DNA of 64,000 nt from Pantoea eucalypti (lineage in GTDB: Bacteria > Pseudomonadota > Gammaproteobacteria > Enterobacterales > Enterobacteriaceae): the NCBI RefSeq assembly GCF_009646115.1, contig NZ_CP045720.1:2666001-2730000 (forward strand), given 5' to 3'. A program made the translations under genes and the position numbers. Positions 26,685-36,585 of the stretch are shown one piece after another (the stretch's first letter is position 1; every line of letters begins with the position of its first letter). The notes beneath the pieces are model-generated. The model was not told the DNA's origin and did not search any database. It was given only the letters and a program-made list of their open reading frames with translations.

Positions 26685-26769
26685 TATTCTCTCCTGCTGC
26701 TGTTCGTTGCAATTTCCCGTTATCCACCGGACAATGGCGCCTCATTTTTTCAGGTAAGCATAGCAAACT

Positions 26770-27960
26770 ATGACAGTCAGATTGATTCTCGCAAAGGGAC
26801 GTGAAAAGTCCCTGCTCCGTCGCCATCCATGGGTCTTTTCAGGTGCCGTTGCACGTCTGGAAGGTAAAGCACAACGGGGTGAAACCCTTGACGTTTGTGA
26901 CAGCAACGGCAAATGGCTGGCTCGCGCCGCATATTCACCCGAGTCGCAGATTCGCGCCCGCGTCTGGAGCTGGCAGGCCGATGAATCCATCGATATCGCT
27001 TTCTTTGTCCGCCGTTTCGAACAGGCGCAGCAGTGGCGTAAATGGCTGGCGGCCCGTGATGGTCTGGACAGTTATCGCCTGATTGCCGGTGAGTCTGATA
27101 ATTTGCCCGGCGTCACTATTGATCGTTTTGGCAACTTTTTAGTAATGCAGCTGCTCTCGGCTGGCGCGGAATATCAGCGTGCGGCGATTATCACCGCCCT
27201 CCAGCAGTGTTTCCCTGGCTGCGCCATCTATGACCGTTCTGACGTGGCCGTGCGTAAGAAAGAATGTCTGGAGCTGACACAAGGCCCCGTCACCGGTGAA
27301 CTGCCACCGCCCCTGCTGCCGATCACAGAACATGGCATGAAGCTGCTGGTTGATATCCAGGGCGGCCATAAAACGGGCTATTACCTTGATCAGCGTGACA
27401 GTCGTCTTGCTACGCGTCGTTATGCCCAGGATGCACGTGTACTAAACTGCTTCTCTTACACAGGCGGATTCGCTGTTTCTGCGCTGATGGGTGGGTGTAA
27501 AGAAGTCATCAGTGTGGATACCTCTCAGGAAGCGCTGGACATAGCCCGTCAGAACGTTGAACTGAACGAGCTGGACCTTTCTCGCGCCCGTTTTGAGCGT
27601 GATGATGTGTTCAAACTACTGCGCCGCTATCGTGACAGTGGCGAGAAATTTGATCTGATCATTATGGATCCGCCCAAATTCGTCGAAAACAAAAGCCAGT
27701 TAATGGGTGCCTGTCGCGGCTATAAAGATATTAATATGCTTGCCATTCAGTTACTGAATCCGGGCGGGGTCCTGATGACCTTCTCCTGCTCCGGTCTGAT
27801 GGCTACCGAACTGTTCCAGAAGATTATTGCCGATGCCGCGCTGGATGCGGGACGCGAAGTGCAGTTTATCGAACAGTTCCGTCAGGCAGCGGATCATCCG
27901 GTCATCGCCAGCTATCCGGAAGGCCTCTATCTGAAAGGTTTTGCCTGCCGCGTGATGTGA
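26770..27960 (+). CDS. rlmI: 23S rRNA (cytosine-1962-C5)-methyltransferase RlmI
   Basis: RlmI methylates C1962 of 23S rRNA. The 396-residue protein has an N-terminal PUA domain ([20 protein letters not shown]; residues ~2-80), an EEHAD-like beta region, and a C-terminal Rossmann methyltransferase with SAM motif [18 protein letters not shown] and catalytic MDPPKF. A second Cys-containing motif ([10 protein letters not shown]) matches m5C enzymes. It matches the E. coli protein in length and lies divergently from yccX, 85 bp away. Confidence 0.96.
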   Translation: MTVRLILAKGREKSLLRRHPWVFSGAVARLEGKAQRGETLDVCDSNGKWLARAAYSPESQIRARVWSWQADESIDIAFFVRRFEQAQQWRKWLAARDGLDSYRLIAGESDNLPGVTIDRFGNFLVMQLLSAGAEYQRAAIITALQQCFPGCAIYDRSDVAVRKKECLELTQGPVTGELPPPLLPITEHGMKLLVDIQGGHKTGYYLDQRDSRLATRRYAQDARVLNCFSYTGGFAVSALMGGCKEVISVDTSQEALDIARQNVELNELDLSRARFERDDVFKLLRRYRDSGEKFDLIIMDPPKFVENKSQLMGACRGYKDINMLAIQLLNPGGVLMTFSCSGLMATELFQKIIADAALDAGREVQFIEQFRQAADHPVIASYPEGLYLKGFACRVM

Positions 27961-27988
27961 CTTGAAAAATGGGCTCCTGACCCCATAT
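27961..27988 (+). promoter_or_regulatory. Sigma-32 heat-shock promoter of hspQ
   Basis: CTTGAAA-N13-CCCCATAT matches the sigma-32 -35/-10 consensus at the right spacing. It starts immediately after the rlmI stop and lies 31 bp before the hspQ ATG, which fits hspQ as a heat-shock gene. Confidence 0.88.
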
Positions 27989-28018
27989 TGGTAGGAGAGC
28001 TTTTTTTCGGAGGTCACT

Positions 28019-28048
28019 ATGATTGCCAGTAAAATGATTGCCAGTAAA
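28019..28048 (+). repeat. 15-bp tandem duplication at the hspQ start codon
   Basis: ATGATTGCCAGTAAA occurs twice head to tail. The duplication is in frame, adds five residues and moves the ribosome site next to the first copy. Confidence 0.95.
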
Positions 28049-28351
28049 TTTGGTATTGGTCAGCAGGTTCGTCATCGTTTGTCCGGCGTACTGGGCGTTA
28101 TCGTTGATGTCGATCCTGAGTACTCGTTAGACGAGCCTAAAATTGAAGATGTTGGCGCAGAAGAAAAGATGCGTACCGCACCCTGGTATCATGTGGTGAT
28201 GGAAGATGAGGAAGGCGATCAGGTTCATACCTATGTCGCAGAGATTCAGCTTTCAGGTGAAACCAGCATTGAACATCCTGAGCAACCGTCAATGGATGAG
28301 CTCGCTGCATCCGTACGTCAGCAATTGCAGGCACCTCATTTGCGACACTAA
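28019..28351 (+). CDS. hspQ: Heat shock protein HspQ
   Basis: HspQ is a YccV-family heat-shock protein that binds hemimethylated DNA and modulates Lon specificity and DnaA levels in E. coli. The 110-residue product contains the [20 protein letters not shown] beta region and the [21 protein letters not shown]-terminus. The first five residues are duplicated ([10 protein letters not shown]) by an exact 15-bp tandem duplication (28019-28048). The upstream ATG has a GGAGG ribosome site, so the longer form is likely made. E. coli HspQ has a single MIASK. Confidence 0.95.
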   Translation: MIASKMIASKFGIGQQVRHRLSGVLGVIVDVDPEYSLDEPKIEDVGAEEKMRTAPWYHVVMEDEEGDQVHTYVAEIQLSGETSIEHPEQPSMDELAASVRQQLQAPHLRH

Positions 28352-28354
28352 TCT

Positions 28355-28377
28355 GTGGCGGCACGCTCTGCCGCCAC
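28355..28377. terminator. Hairpin between hspQ and yccU
   Basis: GTGGCGGCA-CGCTC-TGCCGCCAC is a perfect 9-bp stem between the convergent genes, with no T-tract on either side. Confidence 0.6.
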
Positions 28378-28384
28378 CCCTGAT

Positions 28385-28798
28385 TTAGCGCGTAATCCCC
28401 AGACGTGGAATTTCAATCTTCGGGCAACGATCCATAATGACCGTCATGCCTGCATCCTGAGCCAGCACAGCCGCCTGTTCATTAATCACGCCGAGTTGCA
28501 GCCATAATGTCTTTGCCCCGACGGCTATAGCCTCCTGGGCGACACCCCATGCGGCTTCAGAATTGCGGAAGACATCCACCATATCAATCCCGCCGGGTAC
28601 ATCCGCCAGACTGGCATAAACCTGTTGCCCCAGCACTGTTTTCCCTGCAAGTTTCGGGCTGACCGGGATCACGTCATAGCCCTGATCAAGCAGATACTTC
28701 ATCACACCGTAACTGGGACGTTCGGGGCGATCACTTGCTCCAACTAAGGCGATACGTTGGGTTCGCGTCAGCACGTCACGAATTGTCTGGTCGTTCAT
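28385..28798 (-). CDS. yccU: CoA-binding-domain protein YccU
   Basis: This 137-residue single-domain protein is of the CoA-binding fold found in succinyl-CoA synthetase alpha. The nucleotide-binding loop is [20 protein letters not shown] (residues ~18-37), with [16 protein letters not shown] and [14 protein letters not shown] further on. The function is unknown; E. coli YccU sits in the same order. It is convergent with hspQ. Confidence 0.93.
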   Translation of the reverse strand: MNDQTIRDVLTRTQRIALVGASDRPERPSYGVMKYLLDQGYDVIPVSPKLAGKTVLGQQVYASLADVPGGIDMVDVFRNSEAAWGVAQEAIAVGAKTLWLQLGVINEQAAVLAQDAGMTVIMDRCPKIEIPRLGITR

Positions 28799-28974
28799 GT
28801 TTCTCTCCTTTCAGGCCAGCGTTGAGTGTAGATGGGTGCGCTCGTTAACGGGTAAGTCCTGAGCACAATTAATTGAACCCGCGCACGAATAAATATGTTT
28901 AAATGTAAATTAACTGCCATAATGTAAGAATTTGCTACACATCCCCTTTCGTGTCATCAGTTACCGGAGTTGAA

Positions 28975-29616
28975 ATGAAGCTGTCGCTGGCTGTAACGGG
29001 GTTACTTACACTCCTCGTTTCGGCGTCCTGTTCTGCCATCACATTAAAGCTTGATCCGCAAATCGAGCTACTGGTGCTGGATGGTCGAAAAATTTCAGGC
29101 TCGCTCCTCAAAGGAGCTGACAGCCTGGAGCTGGATCGCGGTCAGCATCAGTTTCTGTTCCGGGTAGAGCATCAGCGCAAAGGGCTGAAAGAGAATGTCA
29201 TTGCCTATCAGTCTCTGCCGATGATTGTCACGTTCACTGCTGTAGCCAAAACCATTACTATTCGGCTGCCCGCGCTGGAGACAAAACGCGAGCGTTATCA
29301 TTTTGACCGCAGCCTTAACTTCCAGCTGGTGGATGAAAAAGGCACGGAGATTACCAGCGTGCGTGACCACCTGCCGGCCATCACAACCGCCGACATGGAA
29401 AAAGCGATGCTGAATTATAACCGCACCCGCCAGATCGCCTCTGTGCCCCGGTTTGCAAATTCCGCTTCTGCTCCCCCCTCTTCCGTCAGGCTTACCGCCG
29501 ACCTGGACTGGACTTCACAGGCCGAACTGCCCTCGCTGCACCGCTGGTTTCATCGTTTCGATGAAGCGACGCGCCAGCAATTTATGACACTGGTCAAAAT
29601 GCTACGTACGAGTTGA
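28975..29616 (+). CDS. yccT: YccT, secreted DUF2057 protein
   Basis: The 213-residue exported protein begins with a signal peptide (MKLSLAVTGLLTLLVSASCSA). The mature part has the DUF2057 pattern: ITLKLDPQIELLVLDGRKIS, GADSLELDRGQHQFLFRVE and a central beta-rich region. E. coli YccT is periplasmic and has been linked to curli control. I place the start at ATG 28975 after CCGGAG; the earlier in-frame ATG at 28951 would put residues ahead of the signal. Confidence 0.9.
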   Translation: MKLSLAVTGLLTLLVSASCSAITLKLDPQIELLVLDGRKISGSLLKGADSLELDRGQHQFLFRVEHQRKGLKENVIAYQSLPMIVTFTAVAKTITIRLPALETKRERYHFDRSLNFQLVDEKGTEITSVRDHLPAITTADMEKAMLNYNRTRQIASVPRFANSASAPPSSVRLTADLDWTSQAELPSLHRWFHRFDEATRQQFMTLVKMLRTS

Positions 29617-29685
29617 TAGCGTTAATGGGCCAGAGGTAAACTCAGGATCCCTCTCATTGCGCATGAGCCTTATCAGGACGCCTCT

Positions 29686-30144
29686 ATGGAACAGACTGTT
29701 CGCACCCTTGGCACCATAAAACATATCGCGCTGGTCGCCCATGACCACTGCAAAGCCGCACTGCTTGACTGGGTTAAACAGAATCAGCCCGCGCTGGAAC
29801 AACACATCCTCTATGCGACCGGGACGACCGGGAATCTGATTAATCGTGATACCGGTCTGAACGTGACAGCCATGCTGAGCGGTCCGATGGGCGGTGATCA
29901 GCAGGTGGGTGCGCTGATTTCAGAAGGAAAAATTGATGCACTGATTTTTTTCTGGGATCCGCTTAACGCCGTGCCGCACGATCCGGATGTCAAAGCGCTG
30001 CTGCGTCTGGCAACCGTCTGGAATATTCCGGTTGCCACAAATCGCTCCACAGCGGACTTTATTATTCAGTCGCCGCTGTTTGCGCAAAGCCTGGAGATTA
30101 TGATTCCCGATTATCAGCGCTATCTGGCCGATCGCCTGAAATAA
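29686..30144 (+). CDS. mgsA: Methylglyoxal synthase
   Basis: MgsA converts dihydroxyacetone phosphate to methylglyoxal and phosphate when sugar phosphates accumulate. The 152-residue product carries the H-D motif ([12 protein letters not shown]), the phosphate-binding TGTTG loop ([10 protein letters not shown]), the catalytic Asp ([13 protein letters not shown]) and the conserved His ([11 protein letters not shown]). It matches the family length. It ends one base before the convergent helD stop. Confidence 0.97.
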   Translation: MEQTVRTLGTIKHIALVAHDHCKAALLDWVKQNQPALEQHILYATGTTGNLINRDTGLNVTAMLSGPMGGDQQVGALISEGKIDALIFFWDPLNAVPHDPDVKALLRLATVWNIPVATNRSTADFIIQSPLFAQSLEIMIPDYQRYLADRLK

Positions 30145-30145
30145 C

Positions 30146-32200
30146 TCAGGCTTTACGCAGTACTGGCACACCGAGCTCGCGGAAGTCATCGACAAACGGT
30201 GACGGCGCTGCTTTATCGAACAGTAAAAAGACCTGCTGACGCGCTCGCGTCAGTGCCACATAGGCCAGACGGCGCTCCTCCGCATGCGGGAAAGGTTCGG
30301 GCTGCGGCAGTAAGCCCTGTTCAATAACTGACTCGCGAACTTCCGCCGGGAACCCCTCTTTGCCCTGCTGTAAACCCAGCAGAATGACATAATCCGCCTG
30401 CTGGCCTTTGCTGGCGTGGATCGTCATAAAGTCCAGATTGAGTTTCGGCCAGCGGGTTCGGGCTTTATCCAGTATGTCTGGCCGCAGATAGTGATAGCGC
30501 GCCAGCAGCAGAATACGCTCATCCGGTTGCGCATAACCACTGAGCTTGTTCAGCAGGGCGTCCAGCTGATCCTCTGCCAGCAATGCAATCGATTTCTTAT
30601 TGCCTTTGGTGACGCTATTCAGTGGTTTTGCCAGCTGTAGAGGATTCTGCTGGATAAAACGATTAGCAATATCGCCAATGCGATCGTTAAAGCGGTAGGT
30701 GGTGTCGAGCACGCAACGATCACCCTCACCAAAATAGTGATGGAATGCGGTCGTCAGCGTCATCTCTGCGCCGCTGAAGCGATAGATAGCCTGCCAGTCA
30801 TCGCCAACCGCAAACAGGGCGGTGCGCTTATTCTGCTGGCGGAGTGCGCTGAGCAAGGCGGCACGCTGAGGTGAAATATCCTGGAACTCATCCACCAGTA
30901 TGTGTTTCCACGGACTGATAAACCGCCCTTTTTCGAGAACAGCTATGGCCTGATGAATCAGACCCGAAAAGTCGACCGCGCCCTCCTCTTTTAACGCACT
31001 CTTCCACGCTTTCAACAGCGGTGCCATCAGTTTGATGCGTTTACTGAAGAGATCCCGGACCTCTTCCGGCACATCCGCGATCATAGCTGCCTGTGCACCT
31101 CCGTGCATGCGCATCAGGCCGAGCCAGCGCTCCAGTCGTGACGCCAGCCGCTTTGCCAGCCTGTCTTCCTCCCAGAAAGGCCCCTCCGGTAATTCCCACT
31201 GCAGTTCGTCACGCAGCCACTGACGCCAGCCGTTTGCCATCGCTTTCTTCTCATAGCACTGCTGCTGCCATTCCCGGATCAATAACGCGCGACGCGCATC
31301 CGCATCACTCTCCAGCCTGCTGATAACCGGCTGCTTATTGCTGCCTTCACGAATAATATGTAGCGCCAGAGAATGGAAGGTTCGCGCCTGGATGTCACCC
31401 GCGGAGAGCCGTGACTGGATACGCTCGTTCATCTCTTTGGCAGCCTCGCGGCCAAATGCCAGTAACAGGATTTGATCGGCGCTGGCCAGCTTGCGCTGCA
31501 TTAACCAGCCTGCCCGGGCCACCAGTACTGACGTTTTACCGCTACCGGCGCCAGCCAGCACCAGCAAAGAATTTTCGCCGTTGACCACCGCCTCACACTG
31601 CGACTGATTCAGTGGCGTGCTCTCGACGCTGGCAAAGAATGCCTGATGACGGCTTAACATAGCGGCCGTCCAGTCGCGGTTTCGCTGCTGCAAGGCCGCG
31701 TCACCCTGATCCAGCCAGCGCTGACAAAACGCCCAGTTCTCGCGGCAGTCAGCAAACTCTTTTAAGCGGATAAGAGGCATTGGCAACGCATCGAACTGTT
31801 TGAGAATTTTTGTTTTCAGCCCCTGCAGTTCGTGGCGGTTGAGCCAACGATCCTGCGCGCCAAAGGTCTCGATTTCATCATGCAGCGACTGGAGTACCTC
31901 ACGGCAGACTGCGCTCATCTCCAGACTCCAGCTCTGCCAGGCCTGCATCAGATAGTGGTGAAAGCGCTGCGTCTCCTGCCATTCCGTTCCGTGCAGCCGA
32001 ACCACTTTTTCATCGGCCAGCAAAAATTCCAGTTCGCCCCATACCAGCCCACGCTTGCAGGCAATATCCAGTAACTGGTTAAAGGGGATCAGATACTCGT
32101 GCTTATCGCCACTGACTTCGACGCCCGCCGCCATCAGGCGGACACGATTATAAGGATGCTGGGCAAGTCGTTTGCCCATCGAGGTTGCTTTCAGTTCCAC
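30146..32200 (-). CDS. helD: DNA helicase IV
   Basis: This UvrD/Rep-type superfamily 1 3'-5' helicase has 684 residues, the E. coli length. Walker A is LAGAGSGKTSVLV (residues ~214-226), the Walker B-like motif is LVDEFQDISPQ, and motif IV-VI elements include AVGDDWQAIYRFSGAEMTL, MTIHASKGQQADYVI and YVALTRARQQV. The N-terminal ~190 residues are specific to HelD. It is implicated in recombination and repair. Confidence 0.96.
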   Translation of the reverse strand: MELKATSMGKRLAQHPYNRVRLMAAGVEVSGDKHEYLIPFNQLLDIACKRGLVWGELEFLLADEKVVRLHGTEWQETQRFHHYLMQAWQSWSLEMSAVCREVLQSLHDEIETFGAQDRWLNRHELQGLKTKILKQFDALPMPLIRLKEFADCRENWAFCQRWLDQGDAALQQRNRDWTAAMLSRHQAFFASVESTPLNQSQCEAVVNGENSLLVLAGAGSGKTSVLVARAGWLMQRKLASADQILLLAFGREAAKEMNERIQSRLSAGDIQARTFHSLALHIIREGSNKQPVISRLESDADARRALLIREWQQQCYEKKAMANGWRQWLRDELQWELPEGPFWEEDRLAKRLASRLERWLGLMRMHGGAQAAMIADVPEEVRDLFSKRIKLMAPLLKAWKSALKEEGAVDFSGLIHQAIAVLEKGRFISPWKHILVDEFQDISPQRAALLSALRQQNKRTALFAVGDDWQAIYRFSGAEMTLTTAFHHYFGEGDRCVLDTTYRFNDRIGDIANRFIQQNPLQLAKPLNSVTKGNKKSIALLAEDQLDALLNKLSGYAQPDERILLLARYHYLRPDILDKARTRWPKLNLDFMTIHASKGQQADYVILLGLQQGKEGFPAEVRESVIEQGLLPQPEPFPHAEERRLAYVALTRARQQVFLLFDKAAPSPFVDDFRELGVPVLRKA

Positions 32201-32323
32201 GCCGACACCAACGTCAGATAACAGGATTAAGGGGAGTTTACCTGTCAGACCCTTAGCGCTCCAGCCTTAAAACAAGCTAAACTTGGCGTCACATCTTGCG
32301 GAATGCAAAAGGAAAAGACGATC

Positions 32324-32764
32324 ATGCGCACCGTTTTAAATATTCTTAATTTTGTCCTGGGTGGCTTTTTCACCACGCTGAGCTGGCTGTTTGCCACGTT
32401 AATCAGTGTCGTGCTGATTTTTACCCTGCCACTGACCCGCTCCTGCTGGGAAATTACAAAGCTCTCGCTGCTGCCGTTTGGCAACGAGGCGGTGCATGTC
32501 GATGTGCTTCGTCCTGAAAGTAAGAGTCATATTCTGAATACCGGCGGAACTTTCCTGAATATTTTCTGGCTGATTTTCTTTGGCTGGTGGCTCTGCCTTT
32601 CACATATCTCGGTGGGGATTGTGCAATGCATCAGCATCATCGGTATTCCAACAGGGATTGCGAACTTTAAGATTGCCGCTATCGCCCTCTGGCCGGTTGG
32701 ACGCCGCGTGGTGTCCGTGGAAGAGGCGCGCGCCGCGCGCGAAGCCAATGCCCGCCGCTATTAA
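32324..32764 (+). CDS. yccF: YccF family inner-membrane protein
   Basis: This 146-residue protein has a hydrophobic N-terminal pair of helices (LNFVLGGFFTTLSWLFATL and following) and a repeated C-terminal pair (LNIFWLIFFGWWLCLSHISV; GIVQCISIIGIPTGIANFK), the double YccF domain. The function is unknown. I place the start at ATG 32324, matching E. coli MRTVLNILNFVLGG. The stop is one base before yccS, so the two are coupled. Confidence 0.92.
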   Translation: MRTVLNILNFVLGGFFTTLSWLFATLISVVLIFTLPLTRSCWEITKLSLLPFGNEAVHVDVLRPESKSHILNTGGTFLNIFWLIFFGWWLCLSHISVGIVQCISIIGIPTGIANFKIAAIALWPVGRRVVSVEEARAAREANARRY

Positions 32765-32765
32765 T

Positions 32766-34907
32766 ATGATGTCGGATGCAGTGCCTGGCTGGCGAAAATA
32801 TCTGTTTAATAGTACGTGGCGCTATCTGCTGCGGATTTTGTTTGCGCTGAGTGGCTGCGCTGCCATCCCCTGGTGGCTGCATCAGATTGAGTGGACGATT
32901 CCCTTAACGCTGGGGGTGGTCGCGGCTGCGCTGGCCGATCTTGATGATCGCCTGGCCGGTCGTCTGAAGAATCTGCTGATTACCCTGCTTTGCTTCTGCA
33001 TCGCCTCCGTTTCAGTAGAACTCCTGTTTCCCTATCCGTTCGCCTTTATTGTCGGGCTGGCGATCTCGACATGGGGCTTTATTCTGCTGGGTGCCCTGGG
33101 CCAGCGCTACGCCACTATCGCGTTTGGTGCGCTGCTGATTGCGGTCTATACCATGCTCGGCATCGGGCTGTTCAGTCAGTGGTATATGCAGCCGATGCTG
33201 CTGCTGGTCGGCGCGCTGTGGTACAACCTGCTGACGCTGCTGGGTCATCTGATGTTTCCGGTCCGGCCGGTGCAGGAACAGCTGGCTGGCAGCTTTTCAC
33301 AACTGGCGCGTTACCTTGATGCCAAAGGGAATCTCTTCGATCCGGATGCTGGCGAGCAGGATGACGCCGCGTTTATCGATGCGGCGATGGTCAACAGCCA
33401 GTTAGTGGCGCAGCTCAACCTGACCAAAACTACGCTGCAGAGTCGACTGCGTGGCGATCGCGGATCACGCGGTACCCGCCGTAGTCTGCACTACTATTTT
33501 GTGGCGCAGGACATTCATGAACGGGCCAGCTCGTCCCATTTGCAATATCATCTGCTGCGCGGTGACTGGCGCTATAACGAAATTCTGTTTCGCTTCCAGC
33601 GTCTTCTTAACATGCAGGCACAAGCCTGTCGCCAGCTGGCACACTGCATTCTGATGCGTGAAAGATGGGTGCATGACAGTCGATTTGAGCGCGCGTTTGA
33701 ACGATTACAAAAAGCAATTGAACGTCTGGAGCAGCGCGAGCCTGAGGCCGAGCATACCCGTGCCCTTTTCTGGCTGCTGCGCAATCTGCGCGCCATTGAT
33801 GCCCACCTTGCCTCCATCGAATCTGAACAGACGCTGGCCGGTGAAGATCCTCAGCACAGCGATAATCTGCTGTCACGCGAAGGATTAAGTGGCTGGAGTG
33901 ACATCCGGCTGCGCTTTAGCCGTCATCTCTCTCCCTCATCGGCGCTATTCCGGCATGCAGTTCGCATGTCAGTCGTGCTCTGTATCGGCTATGGCTTCAT
34001 TAAGATCACCGGACTCGAGCGGGGATACTGGATTTTGCTGACCAGCCTGTTTGTCTGCCAGCCCAACTACAACGCAACGCAGCGGCGACTGGCCTTACGT
34101 ATCGGCGGAACACTGGCGGGCATTGCTATTGGTCTGCCCGTTTTATGGCTGGTGCCCTCAATTGAAGGGCAGTTAATCCTGATTGTGATTTCCGGCGTGC
34201 TGTTCTTCGCTTTCAGGCAGGTACAGTATGCGCAGGCCACGCTGTTTATCACATTGCTGGTTCTGCTCTGCTTTAACCTGTTAGGGGAAGGCTTTGAGGT
34301 CGCCCTGCCACGCGTAGTGGACACCTTACTCGGCTGTGGCCTGGCCTGGCTGGCTGTGGCTTTTATCTGGCCAGACTGGCGCTTTCGTCAGTTGCCGGCG
34401 GTGGCTGAACGAACCCTGAAAGCGAACTGCCGCTATCTGGATGCGATCATGGAACAGTATCATCAGGGCAAGGATAACCGTCTCGCCTATCGCATTGCCC
34501 GCCGTGACGCACACAATGCAGATGCCGAGCTGGCATCCGTGGTTTCAAACATGAGCAGTGAAAGTCGCACCAGTCAGAAACTGCGCGAATCGGCTTTTCA
34601 GCTGCTTTGCTCAAACCACTCGTTTCTGAGTTACATTTCTGCACTCGGCGCGCACCGTGACAAAATTACGGCACCAGAACTGCTGACCTTGCTGGATGAT
34701 ACAGTTTGTTATGTTGAGGATGTGCTTCAGACGGACGTAGTCAGCGATGAGCATGTTGAAACAATGCGCCATCAACTGGCTCATCGCATCAGCCAGTTGG
34801 CCGCAGATGCGGATGTGCGTGCGCCGCTGGTGCTTCAGCAACTCGGACTGCTGGTAGCCTTAATGCCTGATGTGGCTCGCCTGCGCCGCACGCTTATTGC
34901 TGATTAG
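32766..34907 (+). CDS. yccS: YccS, FUSC-like inner-membrane protein
   Basis: A 713-residue member of the YccS/YhfK efflux-like family, related to aromatic acid exporter AaeB. It has two clusters of membrane helices (residues ~25-150 and ~400-530) separated by a soluble region with many Arg/Glu (IHERASSSHLQYHLLRG) and a soluble C-terminus. The transport role is unproven. ATG at 32766 follows the yccF stop by one base; a second ATG is adjacent. It overlaps the convergent sxy gene by four bases. E. coli has the same order. Confidence 0.93.
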   Translation: MMSDAVPGWRKYLFNSTWRYLLRILFALSGCAAIPWWLHQIEWTIPLTLGVVAAALADLDDRLAGRLKNLLITLLCFCIASVSVELLFPYPFAFIVGLAISTWGFILLGALGQRYATIAFGALLIAVYTMLGIGLFSQWYMQPMLLLVGALWYNLLTLLGHLMFPVRPVQEQLAGSFSQLARYLDAKGNLFDPDAGEQDDAAFIDAAMVNSQLVAQLNLTKTTLQSRLRGDRGSRGTRRSLHYYFVAQDIHERASSSHLQYHLLRGDWRYNEILFRFQRLLNMQAQACRQLAHCILMRERWVHDSRFERAFERLQKAIERLEQREPEAEHTRALFWLLRNLRAIDAHLASIESEQTLAGEDPQHSDNLLSREGLSGWSDIRLRFSRHLSPSSALFRHAVRMSVVLCIGYGFIKITGLERGYWILLTSLFVCQPNYNATQRRLALRIGGTLAGIAIGLPVLWLVPSIEGQLILIVISGVLFFAFRQVQYAQATLFITLLVLLCFNLLGEGFEVALPRVVDTLLGCGLAWLAVAFIWPDWRFRQLPAVAERTLKANCRYLDAIMEQYHQGKDNRLAYRIARRDAHNADAELASVVSNMSSESRTSQKLRESAFQLLCSNHSFLSYISALGAHRDKITAPELLTLLDDTVCYVEDVLQTDVVSDEHVETMRHQLAHRISQLAADADVRAPLVLQQLGLLVALMPDVARLRRTLIAD

Positions 34908-35533
34908 CCTTCTTCGCCTCTGAAGTCTGGTTTCGATAAAAGCGTGCGTTGAAACCATGCATTCAGCTCGGCACGGGTGGCCAGTGGCAGTGCGGCCGCA
35001 TGGTGGCCCGTAATCGCACCCTGCAGCGCCAGTAGTGTCTGAAATCCAACGTGCTGGTTGATCGCTTTTAACTTAAGCCAGCACTGTTTGGCTCCCATCT
35101 GGTAAAGATGATTGACACTCATCACGCCCGCCTCGTACAACATGACTTCCATGCGTACACTGAGATTAGGCAGATCTTTCAAACGCGGAGAGGCTTGTCT
35201 GTGCTGCAACTCGCGCTGTGCCGTTTCTAAAGAGGCCGCGGAGAGCGTCAGAAGATGGTCAGGATCCCGCCATAAGGCTTCATCGACCTGAAAGTAATCA
35301 AGCTTCACTGACTTGCCCCGTTTGCGAAAAATCAGGGGCTGGAGCGGACGGTCGGTAATGTAATCCCGCAAGGGTTCACTGGCCCGCAGGTAGAGTTCAT
35401 CTTTATTAATTAACGCGAAAACCACGCTTTCGACAGCCAGTGCATAGCCACCAAACTGGGTCCGGGACTCAATTGTTCCCAACGGGCCCAGGTGCGCTCT
35501 GGAGCGCTCGACAACCGGATTAATCTTTTTCAT
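34904..35533 (-). CDS. sxy: Competence regulator Sxy/TfoX
   Basis: Sxy directs CRP to CRP-S sites of competence genes. The 209-residue protein has the TfoX N-terminal domain (RAHLGPLGTIESRTQFGGYALAV) and C-terminal domain (LKDLPNLSVRMEVMLYEAGV, YQMGAKQCWLKLKAINQHVG). It matches the length of E. coli Sxy. It is divergent from sulA, sharing a 210-bp intergenic region. Competence machinery genes cannot be assessed from this window. Confidence 0.95.
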   Translation of the reverse strand: MKKINPVVERSRAHLGPLGTIESRTQFGGYALAVESVVFALINKDELYLRASEPLRDYITDRPLQPLIFRKRGKSVKLDYFQVDEALWRDPDHLLTLSAASLETAQRELQHRQASPRLKDLPNLSVRMEVMLYEAGVMSVNHLYQMGAKQCWLKLKAINQHVGFQTLLALQGAITGHHAAALPLATRAELNAWFQRTLLSKPDFRGEEG

Positions 35534-35704
35534 TGCACCACCTCCATGTAAGAAATATCTGGTAAATTACGTTGTGTATCAGGTAATTAGAAGATAAAAA
35601 AAAGTGGCAGCGGGTTCAATGAATAAATAGTGCTTCAACTAATCTTGTCGCGTTTTTGCGAGGCGTTTTCAGAAATTTGGGTTGATCTTTATCCAGGATG
35701 ACAG

Positions 35705-35724
35705 TACTGTATATTCATACAGTC
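35705..35724. promoter_or_regulatory. LexA box (SOS box) of sulA
   Basis: TACTGTATATTCATACAGTC matches the SOS consensus at 18 of 20 positions, 20 bp ahead of the sulA ATG. E. coli sulA has the same arrangement. Confidence 0.95.
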
Positions 35725-35743
35725 CACTGCTGGTGATTAACTT

Positions 35744-36235
35744 ATGCGAACACAACATCCTAATAATGCACGCTATGCTCATCATTATGCGTCCTCTTCT
35801 GTTCCGTCCACGCAGGGTGGTGGAATTACTGAGTTACGTTACAGCGAGCAGCCCGGTATGATGCAGATGATGCTGTTGCCGTTATTACAGCAACTGAGTC
35901 AGCAGTCACGCTGGCAGTTGTGGTTAACACCGGCACATAAACTGAACCGCACCTGGTTGCAGGAATCAGGCTTACCATTAGATAAAAGTATGCATATCGC
36001 CGATTCTGAACGTCTGAATGCGGTTGAGGCGATGGTTAAAGCGTTGCGTACGGGAAATTACAGCGTTGTTCTGGCATGGATTCCGTACGATCTTGATGAA
36101 AATGAGCGTCGTCAACTTGAAAATGCGGCAGCTGAGGGTGAAGCGCTGGGTTTGATTTTGCGGGCCAGTGGGACAACGGAAGCGCCTCTGAGACCGCAAA
36201 GTGCGATAAAAATTCAGTCGGATTTGTTTCATTAA
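35744..36235 (+). CDS. sulA: SOS cell-division inhibitor SulA
   Basis: SulA binds FtsZ during the SOS response to block septation and is then degraded by Lon. The 163-residue product shows the conserved GITELRYSEQPGMMQMMLLP near 29-48 and WLTPAHKLNRTWLQESGLPL. It sits between sxy and ompA, as in E. coli. A LexA box directly upstream implies SOS control. Confidence 0.95.
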   Translation: MRTQHPNNARYAHHYASSSVPSTQGGGITELRYSEQPGMMQMMLLPLLQQLSQQSRWQLWLTPAHKLNRTWLQESGLPLDKSMHIADSERLNAVEAMVKALRTGNYSVVLAWIPYDLDENERRQLENAAAEGEALGLILRASGTTEAPLRPQSAIKIQSDLFH

Positions 36236-36585
36236 GTAAAAATAAGAAGTTTCCCAGGCTATTATTCTTATCAGTTGTCGCTAAACCACTGATTCTGTTA
36301 GTTCGAGCTGTGACAATGGGTTAGCAGGTTTTTTGGGCTTTTTGCTGCGACGTTACGACCATCCTAATTGTTAGAAATTGTGTATAAACCGCTGTTTTTT
36401 TACAGTAGCGCCTCACATCATACTTGTAAGTTTCCAATCTCGTTGTAGACTTTAGCTCGCCAGGGTGCTCAATAACCTCCGTTTTTTGCGGTAGAGTCAT
36501 AAGCGAGCGTTTTGACCCGGCGAAGGATTTAAACCAAGAGCAACCTTTTTGCTCATTGCCTATTTGGATGATAACGAGGCGCAAA
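36236..36585 (+). promoter_or_regulatory. ompA promoter and structured leader
   Basis: No gene lies in these 350 bases. A promoter resembling that of E. coli ompA is visible: TTGTAA (36424-36429), 16-bp spacer, TAGACT (36446-36451). The predicted leader is about 130 nt, like the stabilising leader of E. coli ompA. It includes the stem GAGCAA-CCTTT-TTGCTC (36538-36554) just before the ribosome site. Confidence 0.7.

Noticed and set aside
35653..35675. Possible CRP-S site upstream of sxy (TGCGA-like half)
   Set aside because: Only one half-site resembles the consensus; the other half does not match.
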